A DNA stretch of 50,590 nt from Candidatus Yanofskybacteria bacterium RIFCSPLOWO2_01_FULL_42_49 (GCA_001795615.1 MGKI01000012.1:1-50590), one strand, 5' to 3'. Positions 24,124 to 33,308 are shown, counted from the stretch's first letter. A program made the numbers and translations. Notes: a model not told the origin generated them from the sequence alone.

Positions 24124-25254
24124 TTATTGTATTGCAAGCATTCTTTCAATGGGGATTTTGGCCCTTTCGGCCAACTCTGGATCAACGGTTATTTCATGTT
24201 TCATGTCCCGCAAGGATTCATATAGATTGCGAAGCGTGTTTTGTTCCATAAAAGCGCATCTTGCCTCCGGATTTGCCGGAATGAATTCTTTATCCGGAGC
24301 AGCTTTTTGCATTGGGTAAATGTTGGTAACGGTAGTTGCTACGATTATCTTCTTGGCCGGAGTTTTCTTTACAAACTCCAGCATTCCCCAAGTTGAGCGA
24401 AGCTGCATCATTTCTTCGGACACAAGACCTTGGTCCAACAGCATCGAACACTTGGACACACAGCCGCACTCCGGGTGAGCGGTAACCGCCGCATCGGGGT
24501 GAAGCGCCATTCGCCTCATTACATGGTGGGCGGTTATTTTCTCGTGGACATGGCACGCGCCCATCATCAGCCAAAGGTTATCGGTTGATCGGCCCATTTT
24601 CTTGAGCACGGTCATTGCGAAGTATCCGAGAAACACATCCGGTAAGAAAAGAAGGGGGCTATCGGGATGTCGTTCGGCCATATATTGGATGACCTTAGCG
24701 GCGTTAGTCGAGGCGCAACAGATGTCAGTTTCAGCTTTTACGTCCAGATAAGTATTAACATAACTTATCACTTTTCCTTTGGGGTGTTCGTGTTTCCAAG
24801 CGAGGATTTTATTTACATCCGCATGGGCGGCAAGAGAGCAAAGAGCTTTCCGGCTTGGCGTCAGAATAATTTGGTCGGGCTGTTTCATAACGGCCAACAT
24901 TTCAGGCATAAAAAGCACCGCTGCTTCTACTATGACCTTTTTCTTGGAGTCCCTGCCTATTTTGGCAAGGTGAATAGAGTCGCCGATGAAATCTGCTTCA
25001 TCCTGAACATCAGGGGGCTCATAGTTATGAGCCAGAACAAGAGCGCCTATTTCTTTCTTGCGGCTTCTTATCCCGCTCTTTAGAAATTTCCTTTCTTCTT
25101 CGGGAATATTTTTAGGGTCAGCTTCCGGCGGAATGGGCGGCACTTCAATAGGCGGCCCGAGGTCAACCTCGGGTATCATCTCAATGGCTTCGCTTGCGCG
25201 AAGGATATCTCCGGGCAGTACCAGTTTGTTCATCTGAACTTCTTTGCCCTCCAT
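24124..25254 (-). CDS. nadA: Quinolinate synthase
   Basis: 376 residues. A 4Fe-4S enzyme that condenses iminoaspartate with dihydroxyacetone phosphate to quinolinate in de novo NAD synthesis. Family motifs are present: LAHNYEPPDVQDEADFIGDS, a triplicated alpha/beta layout, and probable cluster cysteines Cys139 (KALCSL), Cys263 or Cys265 (HPECGC) and Cys333 (EARCAF). An N-terminal Pro/Glu-rich extension of ~50 residues precedes the core. nadB and nadC are not in the window. The gene is divergent from nadK over a 57-bp shared control region. De novo NAD synthesis is uncommon in CPR genomes. Confidence 0.92.
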   Translation of the reverse strand: MEGKEVQMNKLVLPGDILRASEAIEMIPEVDLGPPIEVPPIPPEADPKNIPEEERKFLKSGIRSRKKEIGALVLAHNYEPPDVQDEADFIGDSIHLAKIGRDSKKKVIVEAAVLFMPEMLAVMKQPDQIILTPSRKALCSLAAHADVNKILAWKHEHPKGKVISYVNTYLDVKAETDICCASTNAAKVIQYMAERHPDSPLLFLPDVFLGYFAMTVLKKMGRSTDNLWLMMGACHVHEKITAHHVMRRMALHPDAAVTAHPECGCVSKCSMLLDQGLVSEEMMQLRSTWGMLEFVKKTPAKKIIVATTVTNIYPMQKAAPDKEFIPANPEARCAFMEQNTLRNLYESLRDMKHEITVDPELAERAKIPIERMLAIQ

Positions 25255-25286
25255 GGCTTTAAACGAAGAAGGGTTGTTAGAGTACT

Positions 25287-25302
25287 GTATATATCATATA
25301 CT
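25287..25302. promoter_or_regulatory. Divergent nadA/nadK promoter region with inverted repeat
   Basis: GTATAT ATC ATATAC (25287-25301) is a perfect 6-bp inverted repeat. TATACT (25297-25302) is the likely -10 box of nadK, 9 nt before its ATG. The opposite strand offers TATACA/TATATG for nadA. A shared operator is possible, but the repeat may simply be two overlapping -10 boxes. Confidence 0.45.
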
Positions 25303-25311
25303 GACAATTGC

Positions 25312-26157
25312 ATGGATAGTCAAGAATTAAAAATTAGTTTTTTCTGTAGAAAGAATAATAAAGTTGCTTTGGCTTGGGCAGATAAGATTAAGAAGTATGT
25401 AAACAAAAAGCATATCCGGGCTTCTTTTGTTGATAAAAATCCCGAGGTTCTGATTGTTTTAGGCGGTGACGGCACCATTATTGAAGCAACGAGAAAATTT
25501 CACCATAAATCTAATCCGTTAATATTGGGCTTGAATTTGGGCAATGTCGGCTTTCTTGCCTCGGTACGAAGTCCGAAAGATTTTCTGAGCAGTATCGATA
25601 AATTTTTAAGCGGTAAGTTTTCCGTATCGGAAAGAACGATAGTAAGTGCTGAGATTTTTAGAAAAGGCCAAAAAGTGTTTGGCACGGAAGTTGTAAATGA
25701 GGTCGTTGTTCAAAGTATTCTCGGCATGGTTGATCTTGAAGTTTTAGTCGGCGGCAACAGTATCAGAAATATCAGAGGAAGCGGTGTTCTGGTGGCGACG
25801 GCCACCGGTTCAACTGCATATAATCTGTCTGCCCACGGACCGTTAGTGATGCCCAACATCAAGTGTCTCGTCATTACCGAAATAATGGATCACAATGTAC
25901 CCACTCCAAGTATTGTCGTTAAATATAATGAGCAAGTAGTCGTTAAAGTCAGCGGTTTCAGGCAAAAGGGAGTTCTGTCAATTTCTAAAAATAAGAAAAA
26001 AGCCGATGTAGTGCTAATAGCCGACGGCGCCAAAGTTTTTCCGCTCGAAAGGGGAGATATGATTGAAATTAAAAGCTTGAACCATTTGGTAAAATTCGCG
26101 GAAATTGAGAAAGGCTACTTCTTCAAAAGCCTGAAAGACAAATTCTCCGTCAGGTAG
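25312..26157 (+). CDS. nadK: NAD kinase
   Basis: 281 residues. Phosphorylates NAD to NADP. Diagnostic motifs are LGGDGTI (residues ~50-56), LGNVGFLA, and ATATGSTAYNLSAHGP for nucleotide binding. Normal length. Divergent from nadA, so the two NAD-metabolism genes share a control region. No Shine-Dalgarno sequence; near-leaderless start. Confidence 0.92.
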   Translation: MDSQELKISFFCRKNNKVALAWADKIKKYVNKKHIRASFVDKNPEVLIVLGGDGTIIEATRKFHHKSNPLILGLNLGNVGFLASVRSPKDFLSSIDKFLSGKFSVSERTIVSAEIFRKGQKVFGTEVVNEVVVQSILGMVDLEVLVGGNSIRNIRGSGVLVATATGSTAYNLSAHGPLVMPNIKCLVITEIMDHNVPTPSIVVKYNEQVVVKVSGFRQKGVLSISKNKKKADVVLIADGAKVFPLERGDMIEIKSLNHLVKFAEIEKGYFFKSLKDKFSVR

Positions 26158-26160
26158 TCA

Positions 26161-26350
26161 CTCGGCCTTGTATCATCCTCGACACGCTTCCCTGCCTACC
26201 GGCAGGCAGGAGGTAAGATAACTCATCCTAGAGTTATCTTACCTCAGCTAAATTCGCCCCTCCGGCCGCCGGATGATTGGCCAAAAGGCCAGACATTGTA
26301 TCATCCGGCTCCCTCGGGGTCTCAGTTGTCTCAGATGACACAAGGCCTCG
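26161..26350. mobile_element. MITE-like element, family 2, copy D (inverted)
   Basis: About 190 bp, the reverse complement of the element at 1755-1923 with high identity. It begins CTCGGCCTTGTATCATCCTC and ends GATGACACAAGGCCTCG. It differs from copy C mainly by an extra ~20 bp palindrome at 26191-26210. It lies 3 nt after the nadK stop. 26351-26398 shows nothing. Confidence 0.75.
26191..26210. repeat. Palindrome nested in the MITE
   Basis: CCTGCCTACCGGCAGGCAGG. Copy C of the MITE lacks it at the corresponding point (CGCTTCC continues directly to GGTAGGATAAC). The related core TGCCTACCGG occurs inside dnaX at 12770-12779. Confidence 0.75.
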
Positions 26351-26398
26351 CTTGTTGTTGGCCAGAGTCTGAATCAAAAGATTAGAAGGACCAAATAA

Positions 26399-26884
26399 CT
26401 ATTCGCTGCATTCGAGGCGGCAGCTGGGAGGAATATAAGTGGGGGCGAGTTCGCTCTCTTTTTTTTGACCGGGTAGGATAATATCAAAGGTTTTTTTAAT
26501 CAGCGACTCAAATATACTCGGTTCATTTTTTACCACTGAAGCGCCGAGAACCTCCACTTGATCTTTACTCTCTTTAAACGCTTCAACGGCCTTTTTAAAC
26601 ACTTCTTTTTCGTTTTCAGGAATATCTTTAGATTTTAAAATGGCATCTGCGGTCGGTTGAGAAAAAAATCTATCCAGCAAGCTATAATTTGAATTTAAAT
26701 TGTCTATAAGTATCTCATTTCCTGATTTTGGAAAAATAAATTCATATGTTTTATCCTTGAAATTACCCAGAACATTACCCATGGCCCCGGCAATACCGGC
26801 CGTACTGAAACTAAAAGGCAGAGAACCGGTAAATCCTCCTAAAATCAACCCGAGTATTATGAATAATCCCAGGATATAAAACAT
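26399..26884 (-). CDS. Hypothetical exported or membrane-anchored protein
   Basis: 161 residues. A strong N-terminal hydrophobic segment (LGLFIILGLILGGFTG) is a signal anchor. A Gly-rich stretch and a charged helical middle (SKDIPENEKEVFKKAVEAFK) follow, then a short tail with two Cys (PPSCRLECSE). Not recognised. It follows the 1418-residue protein gene by 10 nt and probably is the third gene of that operon. Confidence 0.6.
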   Translation of the reverse strand: MFYILGLFIILGLILGGFTGSLPFSFSTAGIAGAMGNVLGNFKDKTYEFIFPKSGNEILIDNLNSNYSLLDRFFSQPTADAILKSKDIPENEKEVFKKAVEAFKESKDQVEVLGASVVKNEPSIFESLIKKTFDIILPGQKKESELAPTYIPPSCRLECSE

Positions 26885-26894
26885 GACATATTTG

Positions 26895-29800
26895 TTATGG
26901 AATTTGTAATCTTATGGGCCGAGGAAGAAGACTGTTTTGTTGAGCGGTATTTCCTTGTCCGGCGTCATGAAGCATATAGCTATAAAAACCAGAAGAAGGC
27001 GCCGGGGACTGGATTCTAGTACCGGCTGGTAAATCATTATCGCTCGGCTGGAGCAAGAAAATATCTGCTTGGTCCATCCTTATTATGGCTCCTCCGTTAT
27101 TATATCCGCCAAGAATATCCCCCTCATCTATTTGATGATTAAAAACAACACACGGCTCTAATTCTGTGTGGCAGCCACCGCTTCCGACTGGCCAATATTG
27201 TACAGTCAAACATGTGTTTTGGTCATCGTCGCATTGAGTTATTGCAGAACCTGGTTGTGGTGCTGGTGTTGGTATTGCTGTCGCCGTGGGCACAGGAGTT
27301 GGGGTTTGTGTTTGTGTGGGCGTAGATGTAGGTGTGGGTGTGGGTGTGAGCGTAGGTGTAGGTGTAAAAGTTGATGTAGGTTGTGGTGAGCTAGATGGAA
27401 CCGTTACCCTAACTCTGGCGAGCTCATCTCTTGAAGGCCAATGAAGCAAAGTGTAGGTATGAGTACCAGAGGGAGGGTCAAAATCAATTTTAGTACCGGC
27501 TGGTAAATCCAGATTAGACTCTGCGATAGTGGCTATTTCAGCCGCGTTTCTTTCTATGGTTGCTCCGTCCGAGGGAGGAGATGTATTCGCGATATTTGTT
27601 GTTGTATAATCAAGAACAATGCCCTTTCTCCCGTCTCCCAAGGGATTGGGGGAATAATATCCACGGATAGTTCCGGACGCGTTAGATGGGTTTGGCGTAG
27701 GTGTAGGCGTAGCAGGTGTAAAAGTCGATGTAGGTTGAGGTTGGGGTGAGCTAGTTGGAGGGCTTCCGGGAAGTGTTATATCAAAGATTGCTTGGCCGCT
27801 CGAAATGCTTATAAAAGATATTTCGACCCCGCTATCACTTATTCTGTCTCCTGGAGACAGGAAAAACTCCGGAGAACTAGGAGCTAAATCCACTAGAGCC
27901 GGAGAAAAACCAAGTTGAGTTAGGTTATTTACTAACAATACGCCGGGAGGAAGACTGGAATCAAAACCTATTGATTCTCTGAACTCAATTAAAAATTCTC
28001 TTGAATTGGCTGAAAACCTTGCACTGTCACCAAACTGGAGGGACCCTAATGTGTATCTCCCGCTTGCTGCAATTTGAGTAGGGGCATTACTCCAGCCCAA
28101 TTTTTCTCTCGCGTGGGCATTAAAATGAACAGCGTTTTGAGGCTGCCCCATGATGTCATAGACATTTCCATATCCTTGGGTGCCACAGGCATCAAATATA
28201 CCTAAGCAGTTAATTGTAGCTTCAGCATGGTATAAACTTAAAACATGGCCAAGTTCATGGGCCAGAAGATAGTCAAACTTTGTCCAAGTAAAAGGATGGG
28301 AGGAATATGAATCTGCATATTGCGCAACATCACCCATCAGCCAGATGAATCCCATAGGCTGACCATTTAAAGTGTCCTTCCCTAAAGTTGCCAATCCACA
28401 TGTAGGACTAGTACCACATATACTGCCTGCAGCTATAAAAGTTATGATATCGTAACCAGAAGTATCTATACCACTCCCACTTCCCTGAAAGAATGTATCG
28501 GGATTTAAAGGGCTCATTTTATTAGCTACAGTAATCGGTATCCATCCCACGACATCTCCGCTGAAAGAGAAGCTATTACCAGAAGCCTCTTTGTAAAAAG
28601 CTAAGGCGGAACCATTAAATGCCATATCTCTGATTTGAGAAGGTGAGAAAGGTCCTGAAGCAGAGTTGTCCATATTTACTAGAACAACTAGCATCTTTTC
28701 ATCTCCCGATGCATTAGCAGAAGTCATTCCGGTTGATTGACCTACCGAGCGCGTAATAAAAGAATTACTTCCTAAAACATAACCATTGATATTTCCGATC
28801 TGCCCGGACACTTGAGGAGCATTGTCTTCTGCAATATACAGATCTAGATTTTGATTTCCGTTTGAAATCTTATGCTCATAGGTGGCCTGTCTACCTGAAA
28901 AATCTTCCGAAATTATTGTTGTTAACCGAGCATTATTTATGGTTGCGGGTCTTTCGGCTAAGTTGGCGGAGTCAGGGGGTAATTTATTTATAGTGCCGCT
29001 GTCTAATAAGTTATCCCACACTAAATCGGGACTGTTTTGAACGGTCAGGGCTTGGTTGATTAAATTACTTCTTGTATTAAGGGCCGAATCTAAATTTGTT
29101 TTTATCTGACTTGCGGCAGGACCACTTGAGTTTTGATAATCATCGGCCAGTCTTTGAATTTCTTGTGTATTTGATGCCAACTGACTATTAATAAATGTTC
29201 TGTTTGGGTTGTTATTTGTTCCTAACCCCGGCAGTGTAAATGTCCCTCCGACAAGATCAGGATTTATGGTGTAAAGGATAATATACGCGGCAAGCAGAAT
29301 GATTGCCCCGGTGATGGCATTAGTTATCCTTCCTCGGGCTTCATTGACCTGTGCCGTATTTCCCGCGGCTGTAAACCACATGAATCCGGCGTAAAAGATC
29401 ATCACGAAAACGACGGTGCCTAAGATATTGAGGGACCAGGTGAATATCAGAGAGACTAACTGACCGAATCCGGGTAGGCCTTCAGTGGGGATTCCCGGGG
29501 CTTTGGGATTATCAAACGGTTGGCCGCCGTCATCGGGTGGCAGATCAACTGGAGACGGAGCGGGACCTGTAAATGCAGTGATCCTTACCCCCGTTCGTCC
29601 CCATGTAACTATCGCGTAGTTGCCGTCGGGACTTACTGCGGCATGAGGGGTAAATGTTTCTTCCGCGGTTAACACCGTAAATTGCTGTCCGTTAATTTCT
29701 CCGACTACTCCTCCGGCCGGTCCCTCCGCGATTATCAGCGACCCAACAACCCAAGCCCTTGTTCCCCAAGAGACCAGGTTGTTGTCTTGGTCGACGGTGA

Positions 29801-31151
29801 TTATCTGACTGTTGGATATTCTTGAAAGGCCGGTAGGAGCGCCTTGTCCGGCTTGAGTTGTTGATCCGCCGGTGAGAGAGCGGGTATAAATATTAAAACT
29901 CCCGTCTTGCCATGCGATTAGCCCTTCGCCCAAAGCAGTCGGATCGTTGCCTCCTCCCGGGCCGAGGACTTCCGTTGAGTTAGTATCGCTTCGCCATAGT
30001 TTTATACCGTAACTTGGACCGCCGTCCCGATAGGCAAGCCACAAGATTCCGTTATAAGACGAGAGGCGAGGAAAAGCTAAAGCATTTGGCCCGAGATTAA
30101 ATGTTTTCTCTAATTTTTGGTCGGAAAGGTCGGGAGCGTAACTGTAAAGACTGACTGTCTGTCCCGGAGATCCCAGTTGTGCCGCTACCCAGAATCTTCC
30201 GTTGTGCCAAGCTACATCAGGAAAAGTTCCCGCTCCCAAGTTTTTGGTATTCTGATTGGTTATTAAAACGGGAGGCGGAGCGGAACCGGTACCCGAAATA
30301 GCCGTCCAGATATTCTGATGTTCTGTTTGTAGTAGAGGCAGGGATTGAGTGCCTCCGGGCCGGGCATATGAGAATATAAATAAGCCGACAACATTAGGGT
30401 CGTTGTAGGACTTGAGGTAGGGTGGAATCTGGATGTCTTTTAAGGTATTCAAATTCGTCCAGGCGCCGTTTCTGTCATAGCCCTGGATGACCAGAAACAT
30501 TTTTTTGTTGCCGATTTTTTGTTTTGAGGAGTTTATCTGGCCGTTTAAGTCGGCAACTATACTAGCGTCGTTTTGTTTAGCGGGATCCACATATGCCTCA
30601 AAGCCGATAATGTCCAAGTTGTTTGCCTGGTAACTCGCGCCGCTTTGTATCTGCTGGGGAGTATAATTGATGGCTATTCGTTTTTTGGAAAGACCGGCTT
30701 GAGAAACTAGCCTCTCGAAATTGCTTATATAATTTTCAGTTTCTATTTTGCTCCAGTTAGGCTCGTCAGCCAAGTAAATGAATTCTATATTCTGCCAATA
30801 GGATTTTGTCAGTTCAATGCTTTGTTTCCAATCATTTGGATTCTTGGCGACATGGTAAACGATTTTGTGTCCTAAGGTGATTGTTTCGTCAAAGGCGCTA
30901 TTTAAATTTTGTATGTCTTGTTGTGAAACATTAGGCGGCCGTATCCAGCTTTCTTCAAGTATTATCTGGGTATTGGTATAATCCTTTATCTCGTTTTTGA
31001 AATCTCCGTATTGCGAGTCGACATAATAATAACCGAAAAGAAGCGGGTGATCGGGAGCGGGTAGAGAGCTTTGGGCTGTTATGCTAAAAAAATATAAAAA
31101 ACCGACACTTGCCCCAAAAGTCAGGATTGTCAGATAAGTTTTTCTACACAT
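26895..31151 (-). CDS. Giant multidomain envelope protein: TIM-barrel-like domain, T4SS-pilin domain, zinc metalloprotease
   Basis: 1418 residues. N-terminal hydrophobic signal (LTILTFGASVGFLYFFSITA). Residues ~35-290 look like a glycoside-hydrolase-type TIM barrel (YYYVDSQYGDF; YLADEPNW with acidic residues at a strand end). Residues ~300-540 show repeated short strands suggesting a beta-propeller. Residues ~569-645 are a two-helix T4SS-pilin-like membrane domain (GTVVFVMIFYAGFMWFTAAG, AITGAIILLAAYIILYTINP). After a helical linker comes a secreted metalloprotease domain with HELGHVLSLYH (zinc site, near residue 965) and a later NVYDIMG, as in M6/metzincin-like enzymes. The tail has two Pro/Thr-rich repeats (TPTPTPTST) and Cys-containing modules. 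The pilin-encoding DNA is identical to that of the upstream gene. It lies 2 nt downstream of that gene. Confidence 0.75.
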   Translation of the reverse strand: MCRKTYLTILTFGASVGFLYFFSITAQSSLPAPDHPLLFGYYYVDSQYGDFKNEIKDYTNTQIILEESWIRPPNVSQQDIQNLNSAFDETITLGHKIVYHVAKNPNDWKQSIELTKSYWQNIEFIYLADEPNWSKIETENYISNFERLVSQAGLSKKRIAINYTPQQIQSGASYQANNLDIIGFEAYVDPAKQNDASIVADLNGQINSSKQKIGNKKMFLVIQGYDRNGAWTNLNTLKDIQIPPYLKSYNDPNVVGLFIFSYARPGGTQSLPLLQTEHQNIWTAISGTGSAPPPVLITNQNTKNLGAGTFPDVAWHNGRFWVAAQLGSPGQTVSLYSYAPDLSDQKLEKTFNLGPNALAFPRLSSYNGILWLAYRDGGPSYGIKLWRSDTNSTEVLGPGGGNDPTALGEGLIAWQDGSFNIYTRSLTGGSTTQAGQGAPTGLSRISNSQIITVDQDNNLVSWGTRAWVVGSLIIAEGPAGGVVGEINGQQFTVLTAEETFTPHAAVSPDGNYAIVTWGRTGVRITAFTGPAPSPVDLPPDDGGQPFDNPKAPGIPTEGLPGFGQLVSLIFTWSLNILGTVVFVMIFYAGFMWFTAAGNTAQVNEARGRITNAITGAIILLAAYIILYTINPDLVGGTFTLPGLGTNNNPNRTFINSQLASNTQEIQRLADDYQNSSGPAASQIKTNLDSALNTRSNLINQALTVQNSPDLVWDNLLDSGTINKLPPDSANLAERPATINNARLTTIISEDFSGRQATYEHKISNGNQNLDLYIAEDNAPQVSGQIGNINGYVLGSNSFITRSVGQSTGMTSANASGDEKMLVVLVNMDNSASGPFSPSQIRDMAFNGSALAFYKEASGNSFSFSGDVVGWIPITVANKMSPLNPDTFFQGSGSGIDTSGYDIITFIAAGSICGTSPTCGLATLGKDTLNGQPMGFIWLMGDVAQYADSYSSHPFTWTKFDYLLAHELGHVLSLYHAEATINCLGIFDACGTQGYGNVYDIMGQPQNAVHFNAHAREKLGWSNAPTQIAASGRYTLGSLQFGDSARFSANSREFLIEFRESIGFDSSLPPGVLLVNNLTQLGFSPALVDLAPSSPEFFLSPGDRISDSGVEISFISISSGQAIFDITLPGSPPTSSPQPQPTSTFTPATPTPTPNPSNASGTIRGYYSPNPLGDGRKGIVLDYTTTNIANTSPPSDGATIERNAAEIATIAESNLDLPAGTKIDFDPPSGTHTYTLLHWPSRDELARVRVTVPSSSPQPTSTFTPTPTLTPTPTPTSTPTQTQTPTPVPTATAIPTPAPQPGSAITQCDDDQNTCLTVQYWPVGSGGCHTELEPCVVFNHQIDEGDILGGYNNGGAIIRMDQADIFLLQPSDNDLPAGTRIQSPAPSSGFYSYMLHDAGQGNTAQQNSLLPRPIRLQIP
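29218..29447 (-). repeat. 230-bp exact duplicate encoding the pilin domain, copy 1
   Basis: Identical at every position to 31176-31405; flanking sequence diverges at once at both ends. It encodes the two membrane helices and the ARGRITNAITG loop. Confidence 0.9.
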
Positions 31152-31153
31152 TA

Positions 31154-33295
31154 TTATGGCTGAGTTTGTTGAGTAGTTCCTAACCCCGGCAGTGTAAATG
31201 TCCCTCCGACAAGATCAGGATTTATGGTGTAAAGGATAATATACGCGGCAAGCAGAATGATTGCCCCGGTGATGGCATTAGTTATCCTTCCTCGGGCTTC
31301 ATTGACCTGTGCCGTATTTCCCGCGGCTGTAAACCACATGAATCCGGCGTAAAAGATCATCACGAAAACGACGGTGCCTAAGATATTGAGGGACCAGGTG
31401 AATATTGCGGCAATTAGCTGGCCGAAACCCAATAGGCCTTCAGTGGGGATTCCCGGCTGAGAGGGCTGATCAAAAGGAGTTCCTCCCGTCCGTACTGTTA
31501 AATTTTGGGGGCTTTCTGTTGATCCTTGAGATCCCGACATTAAAATTTTATAAATACCCCCCGCAAGATCAGGAACTTCAAATGAAGCAATTGTTGCTCC
31601 CATGTTTATAGCCGTCGCAACAGAATAGAATCTTCCATCTGATGAATTTTCTAAACGCACGGAGTCAACTAAATTTGTACCAAAAATTTCTACGGTCTGA
31701 CCGACTACGGCGGTTTGAGGGCTGATGCCGGTTATTGTCGGCGGTCCAGTTGGAGTAGGCACTGGCGCTGGAGGCGGGGGAGGCTGGGGTGGTACAGGCG
31801 GTGGTTGGTCCGAGCATAGTACCGGAGAGGGCAACGATCCGCCGCCGTTTCGAGGATAAAGATAGGCGACTTCGACTACCCCGGTATTTTTGTAAGGCCA
31901 GTCGGCTACATTAAAATCAGGCCTGATATTTGCGGTATTAGCGCAATCCTGATGGGCAACATCAATTGCGAAAACTTCGTAATTCGCCATGCTTCCGGTT
32001 TGAGGCGCGTTGCCCGATCCGTAATAGTAGGATATTCCTTCTTTCCACGGATCGTTTAAGTTGGCCCGCTTGCCCTCAAAAGCCCATCTTGTTCCTCCGG
32101 TTCCTGCCCTTAAACGCCTTACTACTTCGTCTAAATATCTAAAATCATCACAGGAACTTTCAAGCCAGTCCGGATGGTCATAAGCAACGCTATCAACGGT
32201 AGCAGACATATCGGGAACGGTTGAAGCAGCCGGAGCGGGATTAATACAATTTCCACCGCCTGAAGGCGGAGGCGGACTTGAAGGCGGCTGTCCTCCGCCT
32301 CCTCCCCAAGTAACATTTTGTAACGCTTGAGAAAATTGATTAACAAACCCCATCTCATTTGACATAAAATTGGATTGAATTGAAGTTCCATCAAGTCCAA
32401 AACTAGCGTTAGAATGGAAAAGCCATACGGCAATGCCGACCCTTTTTGCGTTTACTACGCCATCAATTAAATCGCTAGTAGTGTAGTTCGAAATGGAATC
32501 GGTGTGATAGGGTTCTCCGATATAAGTAGGTTTGTTTGAAATAACAGATGACGATAAATTTGTATTAAGTTCTTGGCCTCCGGCGAAATGTACATTAACC
32601 AGGTTCATCCCAAAATAATCAGCGTTGCTTATTGCGGTTGGGCCACTGGGGTCACCACTTGAGACAGATAGAATTCTGCCAGACGGAAGTCCGCTTTTTA
32701 TATTGCCGATATCTGCGTTAGATAAATCAATTGCGGGATGGTCGTATTCATTCTGTATGTCATAAAAAACATTCGTTTTACTGTTCAACGCATTCATCAC
32801 TGAAATCATCCCTCTTTTAAATTCGGGTACACACATTACCTCATTTCCAGCCGATGCAGTACAGCCAGCTCCGGCAACCGTCTCTCTTGCAAAAGTAATG
32901 TCAACGATCATACCAAGACTGTTTGCCGTATTAACAATGGAAATTAATTGGTTAAGCCTGGTTTGATCAATGCTCCCGTCCGGATTCATTACTGTATTGG
33001 AGGAGGGAGTGTATCTTTGAGAACAATTGGGGCAGTAATCCCAGAGATTTGGAAAAATTCTAATGCCGTCAAACCCTTTTGATTTAAGCCAATTTAAGTC
33101 AGCAGAGGGGTTAGAAGCATCCAGACCGTCCCAATATCCGCTTAATACTAAAAATTTTGGTTGGCCGTTAAGCGTAAAACGATTGCCGGATATGCCCAAA
33201 GTAACGGCTGATGCTGAATCTATTAAAAAGAGGAAAAATAAAACTCCCGGAATAAAATAAGTAAAAAATTTGAGACTCCTTTTTGAGTTTTGCAT
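31154..33295 (-). CDS. Secreted GH-A-like glycosidase fused to a TIG domain and a C-terminal T4SS-pilin domain
   Basis: 713 residues. N-terminal signal (FFTYFIPGVLFFLFLIDSASA). Residues ~35-330 form a clan GH-A (GH5-like) barrel with the acid/base pair Asn182-Glu183 (YDIQNEYDH) and probable nucleophile Glu261 (YIGEPYH). A Pro/Gly linker leads to a Cys-containing domain (~345-495), a Pro-rich linker, and an IPT/TIG immunoglobulin-like domain (TITGISPQTAVVGQTVEIFG, ~520-605). The C-terminal pilin-like pair of membrane helices is at ~631-707. The enzyme would be displayed outside the cell, anchored or assembled through the pilin domain. TATACT 7 nt upstream of ATG suggests a leaderless start; GAGGTT could alternatively be a weak ribosome site. 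Confidence 0.8.
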   Translation of the reverse strand: MQNSKRSLKFFTYFIPGVLFFLFLIDSASAVTLGISGNRFTLNGQPKFLVLSGYWDGLDASNPSADLNWLKSKGFDGIRIFPNLWDYCPNCSQRYTPSSNTVMNPDGSIDQTRLNQLISIVNTANSLGMIVDITFARETVAGAGCTASAGNEVMCVPEFKRGMISVMNALNSKTNVFYDIQNEYDHPAIDLSNADIGNIKSGLPSGRILSVSSGDPSGPTAISNADYFGMNLVNVHFAGGQELNTNLSSSVISNKPTYIGEPYHTDSISNYTTSDLIDGVVNAKRVGIAVWLFHSNASFGLDGTSIQSNFMSNEMGFVNQFSQALQNVTWGGGGGQPPSSPPPPSGGGNCINPAPAASTVPDMSATVDSVAYDHPDWLESSCDDFRYLDEVVRRLRAGTGGTRWAFEGKRANLNDPWKEGISYYYGSGNAPQTGSMANYEVFAIDVAHQDCANTANIRPDFNVADWPYKNTGVVEVAYLYPRNGGGSLPSPVLCSDQPPPVPPQPPPPPAPVPTPTGPPTITGISPQTAVVGQTVEIFGTNLVDSVRLENSSDGRFYSVATAINMGATIASFEVPDLAGGIYKILMSGSQGSTESPQNLTVRTGGTPFDQPSQPGIPTEGLLGFGQLIAAIFTWSLNILGTVVFVMIFYAGFMWFTAAGNTAQVNEARGRITNAITGAIILLAAYIILYTINPDLVGGTFTLPGLGTTQQTQP
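31176..31405 (-). repeat. 230-bp exact duplicate encoding the pilin domain, copy 2
   Basis: Identical to 29218-29447, 1958 bp away in the same orientation. Recent duplication or ongoing gene conversion is implied. Confidence 0.9.
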
Positions 33296-33302
33296 TAACC
33301 TC

Positions 33303-33308
33303 AGTATA
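33303..33308 (-). promoter_or_regulatory. -10 box of the glycosidase/metalloprotease operon
   Basis: TATACT on the minus strand, 7 nt before ATG 33295. On the plus strand TATAAT near 33336-33341 may serve the divergent lytic transglycosylase-like gene. Confidence 0.4.
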
